From an uncultured Collinsella sp. (GTDB lineage Bacteria; Actinomycetota; Coriobacteriia; Coriobacteriales; Coriobacteriaceae): DNA of 21,622 nt. The notes under the pieces were generated by a model. The model was not told the origin of the DNA. It saw nothing but the letters and a program-made list of their open reading frames with translations, and made no database searches. The stretch spans positions 1-21,622 of the forward strand of contig CABVAC010000033.1 in the NCBI GenBank assembly GCA_902496275.1, read 5' to 3'. Positions within the stretch are counted from its first letter, which is position 1, and each line of letters opens with the position of its first letter. Positions 1 to 6,434 of this stretch are shown one piece after another. Made by a program: the position numbers and the translations under genes.

Positions 1-56
1 GCGGGTGGTTTCTGATGCGGCGCGCTGCGCGCCCCGCACAGGCTAAAGCCCGTAAC

Positions 57-86
57 AAAAAAGCTCGCCGGCTAGGCCGACGAGCT
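57..86 (-). terminator. Rho-independent terminator of the initiator tRNA gene
   Basis: Read on the minus strand, an 11-bp GC-rich stem (arms 76-86 and 62-72, one wobble, 3-nt loop) is followed at once by a run of six T. It starts about 10 nt past the encoded CCA end of the tRNA. This is the form of an intrinsic terminator for a single-gene tRNA transcript. Confidence 0.85.
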
Positions 87-95
87 GCAAGTTCT

Positions 96-172
96 TGGTC
101 GCGGGGGCAGGATTTGAACCTACGACCTCCGGGTTATGAGCCCGGCGAGCTACCAGACTGCTCCACCCCGCA
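96..172 (-). tRNA. Initiator tRNA-fMet (CAT anticodon)
   Basis: A 77-nt cloverleaf on the minus strand with anticodon CAT and CCA encoded at 98-96. Three features mark it as the initiator rather than elongator Met or Ile2. The anticodon stem ends in three consecutive G-C pairs (GGG before and CCC after the CAT loop). The D stem has the purine-pyrimidine pair A11-T24. The first acceptor pair is weak: T1 opposite G72, where E. coli has C1 x A72. The T arm GGTTCAAATCC is canonical. The gene stands alone, has its own terminator, and is divergent from coaX. Confidence 0.96.
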
Positions 173-368
173 ATGTCTGGGCGCCTCATGTGCGCAAGAA
201 AGAATATTACGTGGGAGTTCGGTAAACGGCAAGGAAAAACTCGTGGAGCATAATTCCTTCATATTTAAACCCCTCAGCCCCTATCACCGTAAACGAATCG
301 CAGCCGAGTGCCGTCGGCGGCGCGTATACAATGGTGCGCGTCCTTTTATGCCAACACTGGGAGTAGAC

Positions 369-1142
369 ATGCTGCTCGCTATCGATATGGGAAACACGCA
401 GACGGCCATGGGCCTGTTTGACGGAGACGAGCTGGTGCAGTCGTGGCGCATGCCCACCGACCGCTCCTATACCGCCGACGAGATCCATGTGCGCCTGATG
501 GGTTTCTTTAAGATGTACGGCCTTTCGCTCGATGCGGTCGACGCGATCGCCTTTGCGGGCGTGGTGCCGCAGCTCTCGCGCGAGTGGCACGCCGTGGCCG
601 ACCGCATTGCCGCGGACGCCATCGTCATCGGGCCGCAGACGGCCGCCGTAACCAAGCTGCGGGCGGCGCGCCCCCAGGCCGTTGGTGCCGACCGCATCGC
701 CAACGCCGTCGCTGCCGAGACCTTCTATGGCGCGCCGGCGATCGTGGTGGACTTTGGCACCGCGACCAATATCGACGTCATCGATGAGGACGGTTATTAC
801 ATTGGCGGAGCGATCGCGCCGGGCATTCGCATCTCCATGGACGCGCTTGCCGCCCGTGCCGCCAAGCTCGCCAGCGTGCCGCTCGAGGCGCCCGAGCACG
901 CCATCGGCCGCGATACCGAGGAGTGCATCAAGGTCGGCGCCGTAACGGGCGCCGCCGCCATGGCTGAGGGCCTGGTCGCGCGCATGAAGCGCGAGCTGGG
1001 CCGCGAGGATGCCACCGTTATCGCCACGGGCGGTCTCGCCAGCATCGTCGCCGATTCGACCGATGCCTTCGACGTGGTCGACGGCCAACTCACCATCAAG
1101 GGCATCTGCGAAATCTACCGCCGCATGCAGGAGCTGGGATAG
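369..1142 (+). CDS. coaX: Type III pantothenate kinase
   Basis: A 257-residue enzyme that phosphorylates pantothenate with ATP, the first step of coenzyme A synthesis, in the cytoplasm. It has the ASKHA-fold signatures of CoaX: DMGNT phosphate loop at residues 6-10, GADR at 106-109 with the expected catalytic Asp108, DFGTATN at 128-134, then GGAIAPGI and a C-terminal ATGG. Length fits the family (about 255-260). The reading frame stays open upstream through the tRNA, but ATG 369 is chosen because GGGAG lies 6 nt before it and the family N-terminus (LLAIDMGNT) starts there. An in-frame ATG at 348 is less likely. The gene is convergent with a biotin-ligase-like gene, and coaX and birA are often neighbours in Gram-positive bacteria. 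Confidence 0.95.
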   Translation: MLLAIDMGNTQTAMGLFDGDELVQSWRMPTDRSYTADEIHVRLMGFFKMYGLSLDAVDAIAFAGVVPQLSREWHAVADRIAADAIVIGPQTAAVTKLRAARPQAVGADRIANAVAAETFYGAPAIVVDFGTATNIDVIDEDGYYIGGAIAPGIRISMDALAARAAKLASVPLEAPEHAIGRDTEECIKVGAVTGAAAMAEGLVARMKRELGREDATVIATGGLASIVADSTDAFDVVDGQLTIKGICEIYRRMQELG

Positions 1143-1193
1143 AGCAGGGGCTTAAGTCGAGCACGGGCGCGAGCGGCGGACTAAGCAATGCAT

Positions 1194-1244
1194 CGGTCCT
1201 ATTCCTCAAAATCGAAAAATTTTCAGTTTTGAGGAATAGGTCCG
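1194..1244. repeat. Long perfect hairpin between coaX and the birA-like gene
   Basis: Perfect 14-bp inverted repeat (1198-1211 and 1227-1240, unit CCTATTCCTCAAAA) around a 15-nt AT-rich loop, extended by three more G-C pairs past a single T/T mismatch (1194-1196 with 1242-1244). It lies 51 nt after the coaX stop and has no T-tract on either strand, so it is not a standard terminator. It may be a dispersed palindromic repeat or a transcript-end stabiliser; the sequence alone does not decide. Confidence 0.7.
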
Positions 1245-1267
1245 AGGTGCTACCCCGCAGTCACGCA

Positions 1268-1299
1268 AAGCCCTCCCCGGCACAGGCCGAAGAGGGCTT
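1268..1299 (-). terminator. Probable terminator of the folate/birA-like operon
   Basis: An 8-bp stem AAGCCCTC/GAGGGCTT (1292-1299 with 1268-1275) lies 38 nt beyond the stop of the minus-strand birA-like gene. Only a short T run follows, so termination may be weak. Confidence 0.5.
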
Positions 1300-1336
1300 C
1301 GTTGTCATCGTCATCTTTGAGCGCAAGTGCCTCGCG

Positions 1337-2038
1337 CTACAGCCCGCGAATTCGTACGGCCTCGGGCGGAAACTCCTGCTCGCCGGCATCGGTCTTGATA
1401 GTCGCACGACCCCAGATATCCAGGCCCGCAAACACACCGACCGCAAGCGGCAAACCGTTGGGCGACACCGCCGCAACTTGGCGGCCCAGCAGCGGCACCA
1501 TGTCGAAGTACTCGCCCAGCACGGGAGCCAGCGGCCCTGCGGCGCCTTGCGGCGTGTTGGCAACAACCGCCCAGGCGTCCACGCGGGCCAGCACGGCGGC
1601 GGCCAGCGCCTCGACCAGCGCTTCGTCAGCCACGTCCACACCAAGCTCGCTCAACGCCGAATGCTCAATATCAACCGTCACCGCGGCAAACATGCCCGCA
1701 GCACCGGCACCGCCGTTCACGGCAACACGCGCGAGCGACGTCTCAAGCGCAGGCGCACCGCACACGATATCGCTCGGCCACTGGATACCCACCTTACCGG
1801 CAAGGCCCAACCCCGGCGTCGAAGCCGTGCCCACGAGCGCGTCCATCATGCCCATCGCGGCCACAAACGGCAGGCCGTGGAAGGCATGCATGTTCACATC
1901 CGGACGCACGACCAGCGAAAACGTCAGCGATGCATCGCCAGCGCTCCACGCACACCAGCCCGCGGACACGCCCTCGCGGCCCGCGTCGCGCGCCGCGTCG
2001 AGCTCGGTGCCGGCGGCAACAGCATTCATCTCGATCAT
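1337..2038 (-). CDS. Divergent biotin-protein-ligase-like protein (BirA family, no HTH domain)
   Basis: 233 residues. The framework of a class I biotin-protein ligase is visible: TELDAARDAGREG at 11-23 in the place of the family's ST.xEA helix, FSLVVRP at 40-46, GIQWPSD at 84-90 (family IKWPND), and a C-terminal SH3-like part, LLGRQVAAVSPNGLPLAVGV through AGLDIWGRATIKTDAG. The first biotin-binding loop (GRGRxGR) appears absent, and the Lys of the usual GRKLAGI segment after WPND is not seen. It may be degenerate or repurposed; true ligase activity is doubtful. There is no N-terminal DNA-binding domain. Its ATG follows the TAG of folP-folK with no gap, so translational coupling is likely. An in-frame ATG three codons on is an alternative start. 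Confidence 0.7.
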   Translation of the reverse strand: MIEMNAVAAGTELDAARDAGREGVSAGWCAWSAGDASLTFSLVVRPDVNMHAFHGLPFVAAMGMMDALVGTASTPGLGLAGKVGIQWPSDIVCGAPALETSLARVAVNGGAGAAGMFAAVTVDIEHSALSELGVDVADEALVEALAAAVLARVDAWAVVANTPQGAAGPLAPVLGEYFDMVPLLGRQVAAVSPNGLPLAVGVFAGLDIWGRATIKTDAGEQEFPPEAVRIRGL

Positions 2039-3787
2039 CTACATACGCCCCAATTCGCCCACGATATGACCCACGCGGTCCTCGGGCTCCTTGACCTCGA
2101 CGCCGTTGTAGCGGAAGAACCGCGCTGGGTCGTGCATCAGGTCCTCGAGCGGCACCAGCACAAAGTCGCGCTCGCCAATGAGCGGATGCGGCAGGCGCAG
2201 CTTTTTGCCGCCGTGGGTCTCGCCGTCCATCCACAGCAGGTCCAGGTCGATGGTGCGCGGGCCGTTGGCCTTGGCCTTTTTGGAACGGTCGCGGCCCAGC
2301 TCAGCCTCGATCTTCATGAGCTCGTCGAGCAGCACCAACGGCGCCAGCTCGGTCTTAATCTCGATGACAGCGTTGGCAAACGCGTCCTGGCGCGTCTCGT
2401 AGGCCGGCTCGCTCTCGTAGATCTTGGAGGAGTTGGACACGCAGGTGAGCGGAATCTCGGCGATCATGTCGCGCGCGGCGCGGATGTTGTCGCAACGATG
2501 CCCCAGGTTGGAGCCCACGGCCACAAACGCACGGCGCGGCTGCGGCTTGGCGACGGCCCAGTAACCGTTCAGGAACTGCGCAAAACCCGCGGCGTCGTGC
2601 ACGCGCACGATGTTGGCACCGGCCTGGATGGCGCCCAGGCACACGCCAAACGTGGCGGCATCGCGCGCGGCGGCCTCGGTCACGCCCGAGACAGCGCCCA
2701 CAAAACGCTTGCGCGACACGGCGCACATGAGCGGATAGCCCAGTGACGCCATCTTGGCAGTCTCGCGCTGGATGACGATGCCCTCGTTAGCCGACTTACC
2801 AAAGCCCGGGCCCGGATCGATGCAGATGCGGTCGCGCGACACGCCGGCATGGATGAGTGTGCGGGCCTGGTCGGACAGAAAGCCCATGACGCGGCGCATG
2901 ATGGGCGCCGAATCGGGCAGGGTAAAGCGGCGGAGCTGAGAGGTGGGCACGTAGGCCTCCTCGCGGCGGGCGCTGCGGCGCATCATGGCGGCCAGGCGGT
3001 CATTGGACTCCGATGCGGCCTCGGTGGCCTCGGGCGCAGCCTCGGGCGCGGGCGCAACAGTCTCGGCGGCAGCAGCCTGCTCGGCGGCCAGCGTCTCCTG
3101 CCCCAGCTCGGTTGCAGACTCGGACGTGGGCTCCGGTTCGCCAAACGGCAACGAGGGCTGCACCACGCCGCCCGGAAGCTTGGCCTCAACCTTGGGCTCA
3201 CCCAGCAACTTGCCGCGGCGGCGGCGAGCCGGCTTCTCGGCCTCACGCGCGGCCTCGGCAGCCGCCTCGCGCGCCTTCTCGGCAACAAACGCCGCTGCCG
3301 AGGTATCGAGCTGCACCGTTGCGTGCGTGCGGGTGGGCGCGGCGACCTCGCCGGCATGCATCACGATGACGCCGCAGGTGCTCGTCTTAACAAACTCGAC
3401 CATCTTGGGATCGGTGAAGCCGGTCACGTCGTTGACGATCGAGGCGCCGCAGCGCACGGCCGCCTTGGCAACCGCCACATGACGCGTGTCAATCGAGACG
3501 ATGGCACCCTCCTTGGCCAGCGCGCGCACCACGGGCAGCACGCGGCGAGCCTCCTCGTCGGGGTTGACCGGGGTAAATCCGGGGCGCGTGGACTCGCCGC
3601 CCACGTCGATGATGTCGGCGCCGGCGTCGAGCATCGCCAGGCCATACTCGATGGCGGCGTCCGGGTCGAAGTGCTCCCCGCCATCGCTAAACGAATCGGG
3701 CGTCACGTTGAGGACGCCCATGATGCGCGGACGGTCAAAGCTGAGCTCGTACTTTCCGCACCGCCATGTCTTGCTGTCGTTCGCCAT
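2039..3787 (-). CDS. folP-folK: Dihydropteroate synthase - HPPK fusion (folate synthesis)
   Basis: 582 residues carrying two consecutive steps of folate synthesis. Residues 1-410 are dihydropteroate synthase: GVLNVTPDSFSDGG (24-37), DVGGESTRPG (61-70), SIDT (98-101), VNDVTG (118-123), VMH (142-144), DPGPGFGKS (324-332), SRKRF (358-362) and RVHD (395-398). Residues 419-582 are 6-hydroxymethyl-dihydropterin pyrophosphokinase: FVAVGSNLG (420-428), YESEPAY (457-463), PRTIDLDLLW (510-519) and LPHPLIGERDFVLVPL (532-547). Residues about 146-293 form an Ala/Glu/Pro-rich insertion inside the DHPS barrel, absent from ordinary FolP. ATG 3787 is chosen because AGGAGG sits 6 nt upstream; the ATG at 3793 touches that site. 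The frame is open further upstream, but that part overlaps the sirtuin gene antisense to its frame. Confidence 0.93.
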   Translation of the reverse strand: MANDSKTWRCGKYELSFDRPRIMGVLNVTPDSFSDGGEHFDPDAAIEYGLAMLDAGADIIDVGGESTRPGFTPVNPDEEARRVLPVVRALAKEGAIVSIDTRHVAVAKAAVRCGASIVNDVTGFTDPKMVEFVKTSTCGVIVMHAGEVAAPTRTHATVQLDTSAAAFVAEKAREAAAEAAREAEKPARRRRGKLLGEPKVEAKLPGGVVQPSLPFGEPEPTSESATELGQETLAAEQAAAAETVAPAPEAAPEATEAASESNDRLAAMMRRSARREEAYVPTSQLRRFTLPDSAPIMRRVMGFLSDQARTLIHAGVSRDRICIDPGPGFGKSANEGIVIQRETAKMASLGYPLMCAVSRKRFVGAVSGVTEAAARDAATFGVCLGAIQAGANIVRVHDAAGFAQFLNGYWAVAKPQPRRAFVAVGSNLGHRCDNIRAARDMIAEIPLTCVSNSSKIYESEPAYETRQDAFANAVIEIKTELAPLVLLDELMKIEAELGRDRSKKAKANGPRTIDLDLLWMDGETHGGKKLRLPHPLIGERDFVLVPLEDLMHDPARFFRYNGVEVKEPEDRVGHIVGELGRM

Positions 3788-3862
3788 GAACATCCTCCTA
3801 AAATGCCCACGCCGCCGAGCTTGGGGAGCTGGCGGCGGGGTCGCTTTGCACTCAGTCTTTCT

Positions 3863-3893
3863 ATTGTATCCGCGCGCGCGGGCTAGAACGCAA
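3863..3893 (-). promoter_or_regulatory. Possible promoter of the folP-folK operon
   Basis: On the minus strand, TTGCGT (3893-3888) and TACAAT (3868-3863) are separated by 19 nt, about 75 nt before the folP start. The spacing is long for a housekeeping promoter and the -35 box overlaps the end of the sirtuin gene, so this is only a candidate. Confidence 0.3.
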
Positions 3894-4635
3894 ACGCGGC
3901 CGCGATGTCGCAAGAAATCAGCAGGTCGGCATTTGCATCCTGATCGGTGGGAGCAAGGTTGCATATGGCCAGCGTATCGCCGGTAAAGCAACGCGTAAGG
4001 CCTGCCGCCGGATACACCACGAGCGAGGTCCCGCCCACAATGAGGGCATCGGCCGCGGCGATGGCGGCAACGGCACCGGTCAGCACGTGCTCGTCGAGCG
4101 GCTCCTCGTAGAGCACTACATCGGGCTTGATGCGCCCGCCGCACGCAGGACACACAGGCGCACCCGCGGCGTCCTCGTGCTCGCGCGAGCAAATCCACTC
4201 GGCGCTATAGACCGCGCCGCACGACTGGCAAATGTTGCGATGGACCGATCCGTGCAGCTCGAACACGCGTTGCGAGCCGGCCATCTGATGCAGGCCGTCG
4301 ATATTTTGCGTCACCACGGCATCAAGCTTGCCGGCGCGCTCCAGCTCGGCCAGCTTGATGTGGCAGCGGTTGGGCTTAGCGTTAAGCGCGATCATCTTGG
4401 TGCGGTAAAAGTCGAAGAACTCCGCAGGATGCGCCTCGTAAAAGCTGTGCGAGAGCATGGTCTCGGGCGGATAGGCAAACTGCTGGTGATACAGGCCGTC
4501 CACGCTGCGGAAATCGGGGATGCCACTCGCCGTGGAAACACCCGCGCCGCCAAAGAAGACCACGTGACTATGGGTTTCGAACAGCTCCGCCAGCGCGGCG
4601 GACGCCTGTTTGGGGTTTGATATTTCCTGCGTCAT
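3883..4635 (-). CDS. NAD-dependent protein deacylase, sirtuin (SIR2/CobB) family
   Basis: 250 residues, a normal length for a bacterial class sirtuin. It removes acyl groups from lysines using NAD+, giving nicotinamide and O-acyl-ADP-ribose. Seen in order: NAD-binding GGAGVSTASGIPDFRS (29-44), TQNIDGLH (109-116), catalytic His128 in ELHGSVH, a zinc site with Cys136/Cys139 and Cys162/Cys165, KPDVVLYEEPL (170-180) and GGTSLVVYPA (201-210). ATG 4635 is taken because GGAGGA lies 5 nt upstream; 16 upstream residues in the same frame do not look like sirtuin. The gene is divergent from xth. The 95-nt gap to folP-folK and the possible promoter there suggest folP need not depend on it. Confidence 0.93.
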   Translation of the reverse strand: MTQEISNPKQASAALAELFETHSHVVFFGGAGVSTASGIPDFRSVDGLYHQQFAYPPETMLSHSFYEAHPAEFFDFYRTKMIALNAKPNRCHIKLAELERAGKLDAVVTQNIDGLHQMAGSQRVFELHGSVHRNICQSCGAVYSAEWICSREHEDAAGAPVCPACGGRIKPDVVLYEEPLDEHVLTGAVAAIAAADALIVGGTSLVVYPAAGLTRCFTGDTLAICNLAPTDQDANADLLISCDIAAAFAF

Positions 4636-4748
4636 ATATGTCCTCCGTCCGTGTCTCCGGGACGGCGGCGTTCGCACTATCACTCGCGGACTCCGCCCCG
4701 CTCTTGTTGCGTTAATCTTAAGCCTGCCAACCCCGTCGAAAGGACACC

Positions 4749-5567
4749 ATGCCTCAGACTTACACCTTTGCCTCGTGGAACGTTAACGGCCTGCGCGCCG
4801 TGCTCAAAAAGGACCCGAGCTTTATCCAGATCGCGCAAGAACTCGACGTCGATATCCTGGCGTTGCAAGAGACCAAGCTGCAAGAAGGCCAGGTTGATAT
4901 TGACCTGCCCGGCTATCGCCAAACCTGGAGCTACGCCGAGCGTAAAGGCTATTCGGGCACTGCGGTCTTTAGCCGCCAGGAACCGCTGCGCGTGCTGCAC
5001 GCTGACGCGCTGTTACCCTACGCCGGCGAGGGCGAGGCGGCCGAACTCGTCGCCCAAGCCGCGACCGAGGGCCGCGTCTGCGCGTTGGAGTTCGACAAGT
5101 TCTGGTTTGTGGATGTCTACACTCCCAACGCGCAAAACGAACTCGCCCGCATCGACGTGCGCATGGCCTGGGATGATGCCTATCGCGGCTTTTTGAGCGC
5201 GCTTGAGCGCGAGAGTGGCAAACCCGTCGTGACCTGCGGCGACTTTAACGTGGCGCACGAGGAGATCGACCTTAAGAACCCCAAGTCCAACCGCGGCAAC
5301 GCCGGCTTTTCGGACGAAGAACGCGGCAAGTTTACCGAGCTGCTCAACGCCGGCTTTACCGATACCTGGCGCGCGGCAAATCCGGACGTCGAGGGCGTCT
5401 ACAGCTGGTGGAGCTATCGCTTTAATGCCCGCAAGAACAACGCCGGCTGGCGCATCGACTACTTCCTAGTAAGCGACGCAATCGCCGACAACGTACGCGA
5501 CACCGGCATCCGCGGCGACATCTTTGGCAGCGACCACTGCCCCGTCACCCTCACGCTAGAGCTCTAG
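4749..5567 (+). CDS. xth: Exodeoxyribonuclease III / AP endonuclease
   Basis: 272 residues, typical for ExoIII-type Mg-dependent nucleases, which cut DNA 5' to abasic sites and trim 3' ends in base excision repair. Motifs: SWNVNGLR (9-16), metal-binding Glu41 in LQETK, catalytic Tyr124 in VDVYTPNAQ, GDFNVAHEEIDL (164-175), WWSYR (220-224), WRIDYFLVS (234-242) and the terminal SDHCPV (261-266) with the catalytic Asp-His pair. The start has AAAGGA 7 nt upstream. The gene is divergent from the sirtuin over 113 nt and convergent with the ECF operon. Confidence 0.95.
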   Translation: MPQTYTFASWNVNGLRAVLKKDPSFIQIAQELDVDILALQETKLQEGQVDIDLPGYRQTWSYAERKGYSGTAVFSRQEPLRVLHADALLPYAGEGEAAELVAQAATEGRVCALEFDKFWFVDVYTPNAQNELARIDVRMAWDDAYRGFLSALERESGKPVVTCGDFNVAHEEIDLKNPKSNRGNAGFSDEERGKFTELLNAGFTDTWRAANPDVEGVYSWWSYRFNARKNNAGWRIDYFLVSDAIADNVRDTGIRGDIFGSDHCPVTLTLEL

Positions 5568-5582
5568 CCCCAAGTAATTCCT

Positions 5583-5624
5583 GGGGGGACAGAGGAAAAC
5601 AGATCATGTGACCCCTCTCCCCCC
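5583..5624. repeat. G-run/C-run imperfect palindrome (REP-like)
   Basis: A 13-nt arm starting GGGGGGACAGAGG (5583-5595) is matched at 11 of 13 positions by the complement of CCCCTCTCCCCCC (5612-5624), with a 16-nt loop. It lies 15 nt after the xth stop. The GGGGACAG core also occurs in the hairpin at 17014, so both may belong to a REP-like family. Confidence 0.5.
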
Positions 5625-5629
5625 ATAAG

Positions 5630-5692
5630 TTGCGGTGGAATAGTTCCTGTTTGGGCAGCAAATAGCCAAAAACGAGAACTATTCCACCGCAA
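5630..5692. repeat. Perfect 17-bp inverted repeat between convergent genes
   Basis: TTGCGGTGGAATAGTTC (5630-5646) is exactly inverted at 5676-5692, with a 29-nt interior. No T-tract follows on either strand. It lies between the convergent xth and ECF S-component genes, where it could stop transcription in both directions or be a small palindromic mobile repeat. Confidence 0.75.
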
Positions 5693-5716
5693 GTTCGTGA
5701 GGAAACGCGAAATGCC

Positions 5717-6430
5717 CTACAGTCCGTATTTCACGACGACTCGGTTGATGCGGCGACACCAGGGCTTGTACAGGGCGGCCAAAAACACACAGGTCGCGAG
5801 TCCGTGCGTGATATCGAACGGTACGGCGGCGGCAAGACGCGCCACGGCTCCCGCCCACGTGAGCGGCTGCACAAAACCGATGATGTCATAGGCGTTGATC
5901 ACCACGCCGTACAGCAGACCCGAGGCAAAGCCATACGCCAACAGCGCCGGCATGCGCACGGTTCCATCCGCACGGTCAAACGCACCGGTATGCGCCAGCA
6001 CACCGCCAACATAGCCAACCAGGCCCCAGGCATACATCTGCCACGGTGTCCACATGCCCTGTCCAAAAAAGAAATTGCTGGTCAGCGCCGCCAGCGCGCC
6101 AACCATAAAACCATTGCGACGGCCAAGCGTCACCCCCGCGATAATGGCGATGGCGCTCACCGGTTTAAAGTCGGGAATGGGCCCAAACAGGATGCGCCCC
6201 GCCGCCGCCAGCGCCGCCAGCACCAGCGTGGGCATAATCTGGCGCAAACCCGGACGAGATGCCTCGTAACCCGCAAAGAACAGTGCAAGCACCAGCGCCA
6301 CCACGACAAGCATGGCAAGCGCCGCCTGCTCAACGCCCGCCAGCAACGCCGCTGCCATCACCGCCGGCACCGCCAACAACAGCGGGATCTCCAGTTTTGT
6401 GAGTAAACGCGAGAAACGACAGTCCGTCAT
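5717..6430 (-). CDS. ECF transporter S component (substrate-binding membrane protein)
   Basis: 237 residues, mostly hydrophobic, with about six membrane segments. It should bind the vitamin or trace nutrient and sit on the EcfT-EcfA module encoded just upstream. Characteristic stretches are ILFGPIPDFKPVSAIAI, then GRRNGFMVGALAALTSNFFFGQG and MWTPWQMYAWGLVGYVGGVLA, which resemble unassigned bacterial S components of the ECF_trnsprt type. The substrate cannot be read from the sequence, and no riboswitch was recognised before the operon. ATG 6430 is used: it lies 4 nt after the ATPase stop, and the 25 residues upstream in frame overlap the ATPase and are not membrane-like. It is the last gene of a three-gene operon. 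Confidence 0.85.
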   Translation of the reverse strand: MTDCRFSRLLTKLEIPLLLAVPAVMAAALLAGVEQAALAMLVVVALVLALFFAGYEASRPGLRQIMPTLVLAALAAAGRILFGPIPDFKPVSAIAIIAGVTLGRRNGFMVGALAALTSNFFFGQGMWTPWQMYAWGLVGYVGGVLAHTGAFDRADGTVRMPALLAYGFASGLLYGVVINAYDIIGFVQPLTWAGAVARLAAAVPFDITHGLATCVFLAALYKPWCRRINRVVVKYGL

Positions 6431-6434
6431 CCCA

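Noticed and set aside
15..368. Upstream extension of the coaX frame
   Set aside because: It runs through the tRNA-fMet gene and its terminator; coaX homology starts at 369.
1229..2746. 505-residue plus-strand open frame
   Set aside because: Antisense to the birA-like and folP-folK genes; Arg/His/Gly-rich composition typical of a shadow frame in GC-rich DNA, with no recognisable domain.
3788..4198. Upstream extension of the folP-folK frame
   Set aside because: It overlaps the sirtuin gene in another frame, is Cys/Arg-rich, and the AGGAGG before ATG 3787 fixes the start.
5569..5588. CCCCAAG/CCTGGGG hairpin as the xth terminator
   Set aside because: The stem is only about 6 bp with no T-tract, too weak to call.
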